A stretch of 50,735 bases of DNA from Methylobacterium dankookense (GTDB lineage: Bacteria > Pseudomonadota > Alphaproteobacteria > Rhizobiales > Beijerinckiaceae): assembly GCF_902141855.1 (NCBI RefSeq), contig NZ_CABFVH010000042.1:1-50735 (forward strand). The letters run 5' to 3'. Under the pieces are notes generated by a model. It saw only the letters and a program-made list of their open reading frames with translations. It made no database searches and had not been told where the DNA came from. A program made the translations under genes and the position numbers. Shown here piece after piece: positions 33,137-41,143 of the stretch. Position 1 is the first letter of the stretch, and every line of letters begins with the position of its first letter.

Positions 33137-33742
33137 TCAGCGTCGCGGCGCCGTCGTGGCTCCGCCGTCGCTGCGGCGCTGGGGCGCATCCTCGGCGGGT
33201 GCTTCCACGGGCTCGTTCGGCGGGGTGTCGACCTTCGGCTTCTTGAACTGCTTCAGGAAGCCTTCCGGATTCTCGGGCAGCCGCGCCACCAGCGCGTCGC
33301 CGGACTGCTCCAGCATCGGGCGCGAGCGGGCCTGCGAGGCCCAGTCCGGCACCTTGCCCTGCACCAGCCAGGACAGGAACACCCAACCGATCACGCAGAT
33401 CAGGAAGCCGCGGGCGGCGCCGAACAGGAAGCCGAGCGAGCGGTCGATGGCGCCGATGCGCGAATCGAGCACCACGTCCGAGACCTTCACGGTGATGAGC
33501 GAGACGACGATCAGGGTGCCGAGGAAGATCGCCGCGATCGAGGCGACGAGGGCCACGGTGTCGCTGGAGACGTGCTGCTTCACGGTCGGCAGAAGCATCG
33601 GGTGGAGCTTCCAGGCGACCGCCGCCGCGGCGACCCAGGCGATGATGGCGAGGACCTCGCGGGTCACGCCGCGCACGGCCGCGAGCAGCGCGGAGATCAC
33701 CACGATGCCGAGCACGACGAGATCGAGGATGGAGAACGGCAT
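33137..33742 (-). CDS. cvpA: CvpA family membrane protein
   Basis: A 201-residue inner-membrane protein from the ATG at 33742. Four TM segments are visible (MPFSILDLVVLGIVVISAL, EVLAIIAWVAAAAVAW, ALVASIAAIFLGTLIVV, GFLICVIGWVFLSWLV), with the typical R-G repeats between helices and a charged Pro-rich tail. CvpA members neighbour purF throughout proteobacteria. The exact function is unsettled; E. coli CvpA affects colicin V production and bile tolerance. Confidence 0.92.
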   Translation of the reverse strand: MPFSILDLVVLGIVVISALLAAVRGVTREVLAIIAWVAAAAVAWKLHPMLLPTVKQHVSSDTVALVASIAAIFLGTLIVVSLITVKVSDVVLDSRIGAIDRSLGFLFGAARGFLICVIGWVFLSWLVQGKVPDWASQARSRPMLEQSGDALVARLPENPEGFLKQFKKPKVDTPPNEPVEAPAEDAPQRRSDGGATTAPRR

Positions 33743-33906
33743 CAGCGGAATCGGGTCGTCCAGGGATCGGCCACGCGAACAGTCGAGTGCGGCTCCCCGG
33801 GGCCGCGGCGCCTGTATATCGCGCCGAACCTCGGCCGTCACCCTTGCGCGGGGATTGCGTCCCGCATCGGGACGTGGCGGGCGGGACGGAGGCCGGCCCT
33901 GCCCCG

Positions 33907-35073
33907 TCAGGCGGCGGCGCGCGCCGGCTCGGCCACCTCGATCCGGTTCCGCCCGAGCGCCTTCGCCCGGTAGAGGGCACGGTCGGCGGCCGACAGGAGC
34001 AACGGCAGGTCGCCGGGGCCGGAGCGCGATTCGGCCAGCCCGATGCTGACGGTCGCCGGGATGTCGAGGCCGTCGCGCCGCGCCGCCGCCGCGGCGAAGC
34101 GCTGCGCGATGCGCTCGCCGACCTGCCGGGCCGATCCTCCGCCCGCGCCGGGCAGGAGCGCGGCGAATTCCTCGCCGCCGAGGCGGACGAGGACGGCGTC
34201 GGGCCCGGCCATGTCCCGCGCCACCTCCGCGAACAGCCGGAGCACCGCGTCGCCCGCGGCATGGCCGTGGCGGTCGTTGATCGCCTTGAAGTGGTCGAGG
34301 TCGAAGGCGAGGAGCGAGACGGGCCGGTCTGCCGCCTGCGCGACGAGGATGCGCCCGGCATCCTCGAAGAAGCCGTGGCGGTTGGGGAGCCCGGTGAGGT
34401 GGTCCGTCCGCGAGGCCGCGAGCAGCCGCCCCTGCGCCTCCTCGCGGACGAGCGCCAGGAACGCCATCGGCATGGCGACCGAGTAGAGCACGGCCTCGAA
34501 CATCGTGACCTTGGCGAAGACCGGCAGCAACGCCTCCCCGTAGGCCGCGACGAGGACGGGGGCGACGAGCGCCCGGAGCAGGTAGAACAGGCCGTGGCCG
34601 GCGGAGACCGCGACGGCGACCGGCCGCGAGCGCAGGCCCCGGACCGTGCGGCTGCGCAGCAGGGTCCAGGCGGTCAGCCCGGAGGCCAGCGCGATCGGCA
34701 GCGCGGCGACGTGGTTCCAGAAGGCGGCGGGGAAGTGCGTGCCGGCGATCGCCCAGACGAGGGCGAGGCCCGCGAGCGCCAGGGCCGGGCGGAGGAGGCG
34801 CGGCCGCCCGTCGAGCCAGGCCGCGCCCTGCAGGACCAGCAGGTAGCCCGACACCATCAGGAGATTGGTGAGCGCCGCCCCGGTGACGCCGGGGAAGTGC
34901 TGGCGGCTCATCGCGACCACGCAGCCCAGCGCGAAGACGAGGCAGGCTCCGGCCCAGAGGCCGAGCTCGCGCGCGCGCCGGGGATGCGCCTGCCGCTCCC
35001 ACAGCGTCATCGCCGCGGAGAGCAGGAGCGTCCCGATGGTCAGGTACCAGAGGGTCGGAAGATCGATCTGCAT
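33907..35073 (-). CDS. Membrane GGDEF diguanylate cyclase
   Basis: A 388-residue protein with six or seven N-terminal TM helices (1-210) and a C-terminal GGDEF domain (about 225-385). The active loop reads RLGGEEFAALLPG, which keeps the residues for cyclic di-GMP synthesis. The inhibitory I-site RxxD expected just before is degenerate (an alanine replaces arginine), so product inhibition may be lost. No PAS or EAL domain is present. It lies between radA and cvpA, where many alphaproteobacteria have no gene, so it appears to be inserted into this block. Confidence 0.9.
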   Translation of the reverse strand: MQIDLPTLWYLTIGTLLLSAAMTLWERQAHPRRARELGLWAGACLVFALGCVVAMSRQHFPGVTGAALTNLLMVSGYLLVLQGAAWLDGRPRLLRPALALAGLALVWAIAGTHFPAAFWNHVAALPIALASGLTAWTLLRSRTVRGLRSRPVAVAVSAGHGLFYLLRALVAPVLVAAYGEALLPVFAKVTMFEAVLYSVAMPMAFLALVREEAQGRLLAASRTDHLTGLPNRHGFFEDAGRILVAQAADRPVSLLAFDLDHFKAINDRHGHAAGDAVLRLFAEVARDMAGPDAVLVRLGGEEFAALLPGAGGGSARQVGERIAQRFAAAAARRDGLDIPATVSIGLAESRSGPGDLPLLLSAADRALYRAKALGRNRIEVAEPARAAA

Positions 35074-35194
35074 CGCTCGCGTCGAGGCCCCAGACCACGA
35101 ACCCTACAGGAAGCAGGCAACGGTTCCCTTAAATCCGGCATCCACCCGCGCCGGCATCGCCGCCGTGGTTAAGGCTTCCTTGCCGGAGGCCTCG

Positions 35195-36619
35195 TCAATC
35201 CGCCTCCTCGTAGCGCGGCGCGTTGCTGCGCCGTCCCCGCTTCGGCCCGCTCGCGGCGATGCCGGCCACGAGGTCGGCGATGTGGCGGAGCGATTCGGTG
35301 GCGAGCGCCCGGTCGGCAGTCTCGCGCCCCTGCGGCATCAGGGCCTTGGCGAAGCCGAGCTTCTGCGCCTCCTTGAGGCGGGCCGCCCCCTGCGCCACCG
35401 GCCGGATCGCCCCCGAGAGCCCGATCTCGCCGAAATAGACGGTCTCGGGCGGGAGCGCCGCGCCGGAGAGCGAGGAGACCAGGGCCGCCGCCACCGCGAG
35501 GTCGGCCGCGGGCTCGGTGATGCGCAGGCCGCCCGCGACATTCAGATAGACGTCGTGGCCGGAGAGACGGATGCCGCCATGGGCCTCCAGCACCGCCAGC
35601 ACCATCGAGAGCCGGTTCGGGTCCCAGCCCACCACCGCGCGGCGCGGCATGCCGAGCGCCGAGGGCGCGACCAGCGCCTGGATCTCCACGAGGAGCGGCC
35701 GCGTGCCCTCCATGCCGGCGAAGACCGCGGTGCCGGCCGCCTGATGGTCGCGCGCGGCCAGGAACAGGGCGGAGGGATTCGGCACCTCGGCAAGCCCCGC
35801 ATCCGTCATCTCGAACACGCCGATCTCGTCGGTGGGGCCGAAGCGGTTCTTCACCGCGCGCAGGATGCGGAAATGATGGCCCTGGTCGCCCTCGAAGGAG
35901 GCGACCGCGTCGACCATGTGCTCGACGACGCGCGGGCCCGCGATCTGCCCGTCCTTGGTGACGTGGCCGACGAGGATCACCGCCGTGCCCGTGGTCTTGG
36001 CGAAGCGGATCAGCGCCTGGGCCGAGGAGCGCACCTGCGTCACCGTGCCCGGGGCCGATTCGACGGTCTCGGTCCACATGGTCTGGATCGAATCGATGAT
36101 CGCGAGCGCCGGCGGCTTCCCTTGCGACAGGGTCTCGACGATGTCCTCGACATTGGTCTCGGCGGCGAGTTCCACCGGGTGCTTGGCGAGGCCGAGGCGC
36201 TCGGCGCGCAGGCGCACCTGCCCCACCGCCTCCTCGCCGGAGATGTAGGCGACGCGCTCCCCCGTCGCGGCCATGGCGGCGGAGGCCTGCATGAGCAGCG
36301 TCGACTTGCCGATGCCGGGATCGCCGCCGAGCAGGATCACCGAGCCGCGCACGAAGCCGCCGCCGGTGACGCGGTCGAGCTCGGCGATGCCGGACGGCGT
36401 GCGCGGCGCCTGCTTGGCCTCGCCGGTCAGCCCCTCGAGGGGGAAGACGCGGCCGCGCGCCCGCGCCGGCCGGGTCGCGGCGGGCCCCGCCTGGCCCGGG
36501 CCGCCCGCGATCTCCTCGACGATCGTGTTCCAGCCGTTGCAGGCCTCGCAGCGCCCGCGCCAGCGGTTGTAGACCGCCCCGCAGGACTGGCAGACGAAGG
36601 TCTGTTGGATCTTGGCCAT
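35195..36619 (-). CDS. radA: DNA repair protein RadA
   Basis: A 474-residue RadA/Sms ATPase from the ATG at 36619. It has a zinc finger C10-x2-C13-x10-C24-x2-C27, a RecA-like core with Walker A GGDPGIGKSTLL, the RadA-specific KNRFGPTDEIG motif and a C-terminal Lon-like domain. It drives branch migration during recombination. A frame extending to 36913 is an artefact of an upstream GC-rich repeat. The gene sits in the dnaB-alr-radA-cvpA-purF block. Confidence 0.95.
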   Translation of the reverse strand: MAKIQQTFVCQSCGAVYNRWRGRCEACNGWNTIVEEIAGGPGQAGPAATRPARARGRVFPLEGLTGEAKQAPRTPSGIAELDRVTGGGFVRGSVILLGGDPGIGKSTLLMQASAAMAATGERVAYISGEEAVGQVRLRAERLGLAKHPVELAAETNVEDIVETLSQGKPPALAIIDSIQTMWTETVESAPGTVTQVRSSAQALIRFAKTTGTAVILVGHVTKDGQIAGPRVVEHMVDAVASFEGDQGHHFRILRAVKNRFGPTDEIGVFEMTDAGLAEVPNPSALFLAARDHQAAGTAVFAGMEGTRPLLVEIQALVAPSALGMPRRAVVGWDPNRLSMVLAVLEAHGGIRLSGHDVYLNVAGGLRITEPAADLAVAAALVSSLSGAALPPETVYFGEIGLSGAIRPVAQGAARLKEAQKLGFAKALMPQGRETADRALATESLRHIADLVAGIAASGPKRGRRSNAPRYEEAD

Positions 36620-36690
36620 GTGAATCCGCAGGTCGATGAGCCAGCACGGTCGGGCCACCGCGCATCGTTCCCGGTGGGCGGCTCGATTCA

Positions 36691-36795
36691 GCGGATCGAT
36701 CCCCTCTCCCCGCCCGAAGTCGGGCCTGCCCGACTTCGGTTCCACAGTGCCGATCTCGGGCAAGCCCGCGATCGGTCGGGGAGAGGGTCGCGACG
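36691..36795 (-). repeat. Structured repeat A3
   Basis: Third family A copy, in the alr/radA gap, same orientation as A2. Hairpin CCGAAGTCGGGC-ct-GCCCGACTTCGG is conserved. The second hairpin CGATCTCGGGC-aa-GCCCGCGATCG has one compensated terminal base pair and one mismatch relative to A2. Outer arms CCCCTCTCCCCG and CGGGGAGAGGG are kept. Confidence 0.85.
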
Positions 36796-36961
36796 ACCGC
36801 GTCGTCGTCGCGACAAGGCGGCAGCCGGGGGTGAGGGGGCGGTTCCGATGGAGTCTCCTCCGGAGTCGCCCCCTCACCGCCACTCCGGCTGCGCCTCCGC
36901 TTCCTGCCTGCACGACGAGGTGCAGGCAGGCCTCTCCCCGCGCGCGGGGAGAGGGGGATCC
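36796..36961. repeat. Cluster of further hairpins in alr/radA gap
   Basis: After A3 the 375-base gap holds a long imperfect inverted repeat (GCAGCCGG...GGTGAGGGGGCG with CGCCCCCTCACC...CCGGCTGC, 36820-36893), then CCTGCCTGCAC-gacgag-GTGCAGGCAGG (36905-36932), then CCTCTCCCCGCGCGCGGGGAGAGG (about 36932-36955). No gene is evident here. Confidence 0.75.
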
Positions 36962-36994
36962 GCTTGATCCGACTCGATCAGCCGAAAAACGATA

Positions 36995-38104
36995 TCACTC
37001 TACATAAGCGCGAACATATCGGGAACCCAGCCCGGTCAGGATCTCGTAGCCGATCGTGCCCGCGGCCTGCCCCACCGCGTCCACGTCGAGCGCGTCCCCG
37101 ATCAGCACGGCCGGGGCACCGCGGCGGGCCTCGGGCGCCTCGGTGACGTCGAGGATGATGAGATCCATGGAGATCTGCCCGAGGATCGCGCAGGCCACGC
37201 CGCCGACGAGGGCTTGGCCGCGCCCGCTGGCGGAGCGGGGATAGCCGTCGGCATAGCCGACCGACAGGGTGGCGAGGCGCCGCGGCCCCGGGGCGATCCA
37301 GCGGGCGTTGTAGCCGGCGCCCGCGCCCGCCTCGACGTCGCGCACCTGCACGATCTCGGCCTCCAGCCGCACCACCGGCCGCATCGGGTTGGGCGCGCCC
37401 GGGCAGGGATTGCCGCCGAACAGGGCGTAGCCCGGGCGCAGCAGGTCGTGATGGGCGCCTCCCCCCAGGAAGATGCCCGAGGAATTGGCGAGCGAGGCCG
37501 GGATGCCGGGGAAGGCGGCGCGCAGGCCTGCGAAAGCGGCGATCTGGCGGGCGTTGACCGCCTCCTGCGGCCTCTCCGCGCTGACGAGGTGGCTCATCAC
37601 GAGGTCGATGCCCGCGGCCTTCAGGCGCGGCTCGCCGGCGAGCGCCAGCGCCTCGGGGACCGAGAGGCCGAGCCGGTTCATGCCGGTATCGACGTGGAGC
37701 GCCGACGGCAGCAGCCCCTGCGAGAGCGCCGCCCATTCCTCGATCTCGGCGCGCGAGCCGAGGACGGGGCGGAGGTCCCGCCGGACGAAGGCCGGGCCCG
37801 CCCCCGGCGGCAGGCCGTTCAGAACGTAGATCACGGCCTCGGGCAGGACGGCGCGCGCCGCCTCGCCCTCGGCGAGATGGGCGACGAAGATGGTGCGGCA
37901 GCCCGCCCGCCACAGAGCGGGCGCGACCGTGGCGAGGCCGCAGCCATAGGCGTTTGCCTTGAGCACGGCGGCGCACGGGATGCCCGGCGCCTCGGCGCCG
38001 AGGCGACGCCAGTTCGCGACGATCGCTCCGAGATCGACGGTGAGGCGCGCGCCGTGGCCTGCCGACGCAGCGGTCTCCCGCGATGGAGGCGGCGAGATGC
38101 TCAG
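36995..38104 (-). CDS. alr: Alanine racemase, start codon uncertain
   Basis: A PLP enzyme converting L- and D-alanine for peptidoglycan. The PLP lysine lies in AVLKANAYGCGL (K49), with GMNRLGLS, MSHLVSAE, the catalytic tyrosine segment GAGYNARW and SVGYADGYPRS. Normal family length (about 369) is reached from CTG at 38104, which overlaps the DUF29 stop as CTGA and has GAGGG upstream. No ATG, GTG or TTG in frame lies near the expected start; the next usable GTG is at 38368, deep inside DUF29. ATC at 38098 is a less likely choice. The arrangement implies a non-standard initiation codon or coupling to DUF29. Confidence 0.85.
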   Translation of the reverse strand: MSISPPPSRETAASAGHGARLTVDLGAIVANWRRLGAEAPGIPCAAVLKANAYGCGLATVAPALWRAGCRTIFVAHLAEGEAARAVLPEAVIYVLNGLPPGAGPAFVRRDLRPVLGSRAEIEEWAALSQGLLPSALHVDTGMNRLGLSVPEALALAGEPRLKAAGIDLVMSHLVSAERPQEAVNARQIAAFAGLRAAFPGIPASLANSSGIFLGGGAHHDLLRPGYALFGGNPCPGAPNPMRPVVRLEAEIVQVRDVEAGAGAGYNARWIAPGPRRLATLSVGYADGYPRSASGRGQALVGGVACAILGQISMDLIILDVTEAPEARRGAPAVLIGDALDVDAVGQAAGTIGYEILTGLGSRYVRAYVE

Positions 38105-38577
38105 ACCTCGCCACCCTCGGGGGGCCAGACGATCGCGCGTGTCATGATCTCCTCGAACGCATAGGGACAGGCGGACGGGAAGATCGCCTCCGGCAGATGC
38201 GTCTCGGACGCGGCTTCGATGCGGGCTCGGCGGTAGGCGCGGGCGACGAGATCGCCACCCTGAGGTCTCAGGCTCGGATTGTCCTCCAGGCCGTCGAGCA
38301 CGGCGAGGCGTTGGGTGCGGATCGAGGTTGCCCAGCTTCTCGTCCTGCGGGCAGGCTGATGATCCCACTTGAGAAGATCCAGCAAGATCACCTGCAAGGC
38401 GCTCGTCAGAGCGTGACGCTCGCTGCGGGCCAAGGCCTCGATCTCATCGGCCAGATGCGCGGCATCGAGACGCGACCAGCGCCCGGCGCGTAGATGATCC
38501 GCCTGCTCGAATGCCCATGCCGACACATCCGCATCGTACCGCGTGTCGTCGGCTGCAATCCGCCTCGGAGCCGCCAC
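38101..38577 (-). CDS. DUF29 family protein
   Basis: A 158-residue soluble protein. The start chosen is GTG at 38577 with GGAGAGG five bases before; an open frame continues to 38676. The core YDADVSAWAFEQADHLRAGRWSRLDAAHLADEIEALARSERHALTSALQVILLDLLKW is typical of DUF29, a family common and multicopy in cyanobacteria and some Methylobacterium. Function is unknown. Its stop overlaps the alr frame, and it separates dnaB from alr, which are adjacent in related genomes. Confidence 0.85.
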   Translation of the reverse strand: MAAPRRIAADDTRYDADVSAWAFEQADHLRAGRWSRLDAAHLADEIEALARSERHALTSALQVILLDLLKWDHQPARRTRSWATSIRTQRLAVLDGLEDNPSLRPQGGDLVARAYRRARIEAASETHLPEAIFPSACPYAFEEIMTRAIVWPPEGGEV

Positions 38578-38691
38578 GGCGCCTCTCCACTCTCCGCTCG
38601 ATCGAACCATAGCACATCGTGTCGGTATCCGGTCACTCCGGTCCGATCCGCTTCTGCGACGAACCCAGTGCAGCATTCGGCCCGGTCGCGC

Positions 38692-40179
38692 TCACATATG
38701 CTCGGGCAGGCGGTCGGTCTGGGCGAGGTTCGAGAAGCGCGTGATGTTGGCGTCGAACTGCAGCTCCACCGTGCCGGTGGGGCCGTGGCGCTGCTTGCCG
38801 ATGATGACCTCGGCCTTGCCGTGCACGCGCTGCATCTCCGCCTCCCAGGCGAAGAACTCCTCGGTGCCCTCGCGCGGCTTCTTGTTGCCGACGTAGTACT
38901 CCTCGCGGAACACGAACATCACCACGTCGGCGTCCTGCTCGATCGAGCCCGATTCGCGCAGGTCCGAGAGCTGCGGGCGCTTGTCGTCGCGGTTCTCGAC
39001 CTGACGGGAGAGCTGCGAGAGCGCGATGATCGGCACGGCGAGCTCCTTGGCGAGCGCCTTCATGCCGGTGGTGATCTCGGTCATCTCCTGCACGCGGTTG
39101 TCGCCCTTCTTGGAGGAGCCGGAGAGGAGCTGCAGGTAGTCGACGATGAGGAGGTCGAGGCCCTTCTGGCGCTTGAGGCGCCGCGCCCGGGCGGCGAGCT
39201 GGGCGATCGAGATGCCGCCGGTCTGGTCGATGTAGAACGGGATCGTCTGCATGTCCCGGGCGGCGTCGGTGATCTTGTAGAAGTCCTCCGGCCGGATGTC
39301 GCCGCGGCGGATCTTGTAGGAGGGCACGCCGGACTGCTCGGCGATGATGCGGGTGGCGAGCTGCTCGGCCGACATTTCGAGGGAGAAGAAGCCGACGATG
39401 CCGCCGTTGACGGTCTTCGTGCTGCCGTCCGGCGCCTTCTCGCCCTGGTAGGCCTTGGCGATGTTGAAGGCGATGTTGGTGACGAGCGAGGTCTTGCCCA
39501 TGGCGGGCCGGCCCGCGAGGATGATCAGGTCGGAGGGCTGCAGGCCGCCCATCTTGGAGTCGAGGTCGGTCAGCCCCGTGGCGATGCCGGAGAGCTTGCC
39601 GTCGCGCTGGTAGGCCTTGGCCGCCATGTCGATGGCCGTGGTCAGCGCCTCCGAGAACTTCTGGAAGCCGCCGTCGTACCGGCCCGCCTCCGCCAGCTCG
39701 TAGAGCCGGCGCTCGGTCGATTCGATCTGGTCGCGCGGCGAGAGCTCGACGGGCGCCTCGTAGGCGCCGTTGACGAGGTCCTCGCCGATGGTGATCAGCC
39801 GGCGCCGGATGGCGAGGTCGTAGATGGTGCGGCCGTACTCGCCCGCATTGATGACCGTGGTGGCGTCGGCGGCCAGCCGCGCGAGGTACTGGAACACCGT
39901 CTGGCCGCCGAAATCGGCATCGCCCAGATAGGTCTTCATGGTGATGGGCGTGGCGAGCTTGCCCGCCTTGATCAGCGACACCGCGACCTGGAAGATCTGC
40001 TGGTGCGCATCCTCCATGAAGTGCTCGGCGAGCAGGAAGTCGGAGACGCGGTAATAGGCGTCGTTGTTGACGAGGATGGCGCCGAGCAGCGCCTGCTCCG
40101 CATCGATGTTGTGCGGCTGGACGCGGTACTCCGCCTGCACCGCTTCGAGCTTGGCCGTCAGGGCATTGGGCAGGGCCAT
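38692..40179 (-). CDS. dnaB: Replicative DNA helicase
   Basis: A 495-residue hexameric helicase from the ATG at 40179 (GGAGCG upstream). An N-terminal interaction domain (RVQPHNIDAEQALLGAIL) precedes the RecA core with Walker A GRPAMGKTSLV, Walker B LDLLIVDYLQLL and the arginine finger region. It unwinds the fork 5' to 3'. It follows the rplI terminator and probably has its own promoter in the 117 bases before its start. No intein is present. Confidence 0.96.
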   Translation of the reverse strand: MALPNALTAKLEAVQAEYRVQPHNIDAEQALLGAILVNNDAYYRVSDFLLAEHFMEDAHQQIFQVAVSLIKAGKLATPITMKTYLGDADFGGQTVFQYLARLAADATTVINAGEYGRTIYDLAIRRRLITIGEDLVNGAYEAPVELSPRDQIESTERRLYELAEAGRYDGGFQKFSEALTTAIDMAAKAYQRDGKLSGIATGLTDLDSKMGGLQPSDLIILAGRPAMGKTSLVTNIAFNIAKAYQGEKAPDGSTKTVNGGIVGFFSLEMSAEQLATRIIAEQSGVPSYKIRRGDIRPEDFYKITDAARDMQTIPFYIDQTGGISIAQLAARARRLKRQKGLDLLIVDYLQLLSGSSKKGDNRVQEMTEITTGMKALAKELAVPIIALSQLSRQVENRDDKRPQLSDLRESGSIEQDADVVMFVFREEYYVGNKKPREGTEEFFAWEAEMQRVHGKAEVIIGKQRHGPTGTVELQFDANITRFSNLAQTDRLPEHM

Positions 40180-40296
40180 CGGCTCGCTCCGATCAGGCGG
40201 GCCCATGCGGGCCGCGCGGTTTGAGGCGTTATCCGCCGACCATGGCACCGGCATGGTTGACCGATGCTTAGCCGCGGCCCCCGGGACCCGAACGCC

Positions 40297-40330
40297 AAAA
40301 AAACGCCCGCCGCTCGGGGAAGCGACGGGC
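40297..40330 (-). terminator. Terminator of the rpsF-rplI operon
   Basis: On the minus strand GCCCGTCGCT, a TCCCC loop and GAGCGGCGGGC are followed by GTTTTTTTGG. It separates the ribosomal protein operon from dnaB. Confidence 0.88.
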
Positions 40331-40537
40331 ATTCATGCTGGAACAAATTAAGAACCTGTCAACCCTCGCGGGCAACGGTCCCCGTTCTCCACCGGCCGGG
40401 ACGGGATCGCTGTGGATTGCCCCTGGCGCCGACGTCTCGTGTCGCGGCTCCCGCCCGGAGGGCGCAAGCGCGACCGCGCGTCGGCGCCCATGCGCCGGGA
40501 CGCGAGGGCGCTTGCGCCCTCGCACCACGGAGAAGAC
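40331..40537. other. Spacer between rplI and its terminator
   Basis: The space from the rplI stop to the terminator holds a GC-rich palindrome GAGGGCGCTTGCGCCCTC near 40506-40523. No open frame has a ribosome site. The remaining part up to dnaB (40180-40296) has no clear promoter that I can identify, though one must be present if dnaB is separately transcribed. Confidence 0.5.
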
Positions 40538-41110
40538 TCAGCCGCGGTCGTCGGCGCCCTCGCCGGCCTCGGCCAGCGCCTGGCCGACCTCGAGACCCAG
40601 GTCGTCGAGGTTGAAGGTCTCGCGCTCGGTCACGGTCTCGCCGCGGGCCTGGCGCTCGGCCTCCTCGGGGCTGCGGGCGACGTTGACGGTGACCGACACC
40701 TCGACCTCGGGGTGCAGCACCACCGGGACGGTGTGCAGGCCGAGCGTCTTGATCGGCTGGTTCAGCACGAACTGGCCGCGCTCGACCGTGAAGCCCTCCT
40801 TGGTCACCACCTCGGCGAGGTCACGGGTGGAGACCGAGCCGTAGAGCACGCCGGTCTCGCCCGACTGGCGGATCAGCACGAAGCTCTGGCCGTTGAGCTT
40901 CTCGGCGACGGCCTCGGCGTCCTTCTTGCGCTCGAGGTTGCGCACCTCGAGCTGGGCGCGCTGCGTCTCGAAGTGCTTCTTGTTGGCCTCGGTGGCGCGC
41001 AGCGCCTTGCCGCGGGCGAGGAGGAAGTTGCGGGCGAAGCCCGGGCGGACCTTCACGGTCTCGCCCATCTGGCCGAGCTTGGCCACGCGCTCGAGGAGGA
41101 TCACTTCCAT
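40538..41110 (-). CDS. rplI: 50S ribosomal protein L9
   Basis: A 190-residue L9. MEVILLERVAKLGQMGETVKVRPGFARNFLLARGKA is the conserved rRNA-binding head; a long helix of about 30 residues connects to the C-terminal domain (VLYGSVSTRDLAEVV...). An acidic tail after residue 160 is longer than E. coli L9. It is the last gene of the rpsF operon, ending before the terminator. Confidence 0.97.
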   Translation of the reverse strand: MEVILLERVAKLGQMGETVKVRPGFARNFLLARGKALRATEANKKHFETQRAQLEVRNLERKKDAEAVAEKLNGQSFVLIRQSGETGVLYGSVSTRDLAEVVTKEGFTVERGQFVLNQPIKTLGLHTVPVVLHPEVEVSVTVNVARSPEEAERQARGETVTERETFNLDDLGLEVGQALAEAGEGADDRG

Positions 41111-41143
41111 GGGTCTAGTCCTTGTCTTGCGTTGTCGAGGATC

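Noticed and set aside
33137..35098. 653-codon frame joining GGDEF shadow and CvpA
   Set aside because: Only the last 201 codons (from 33742) are CvpA; the rest is out of frame with the GGDEF gene.
40506..40523. GAGGGCGCTTGCGCCCTC palindrome taken as a second terminator
   Set aside because: There is no T-run and the better terminator lies further downstream at 40297-40330.
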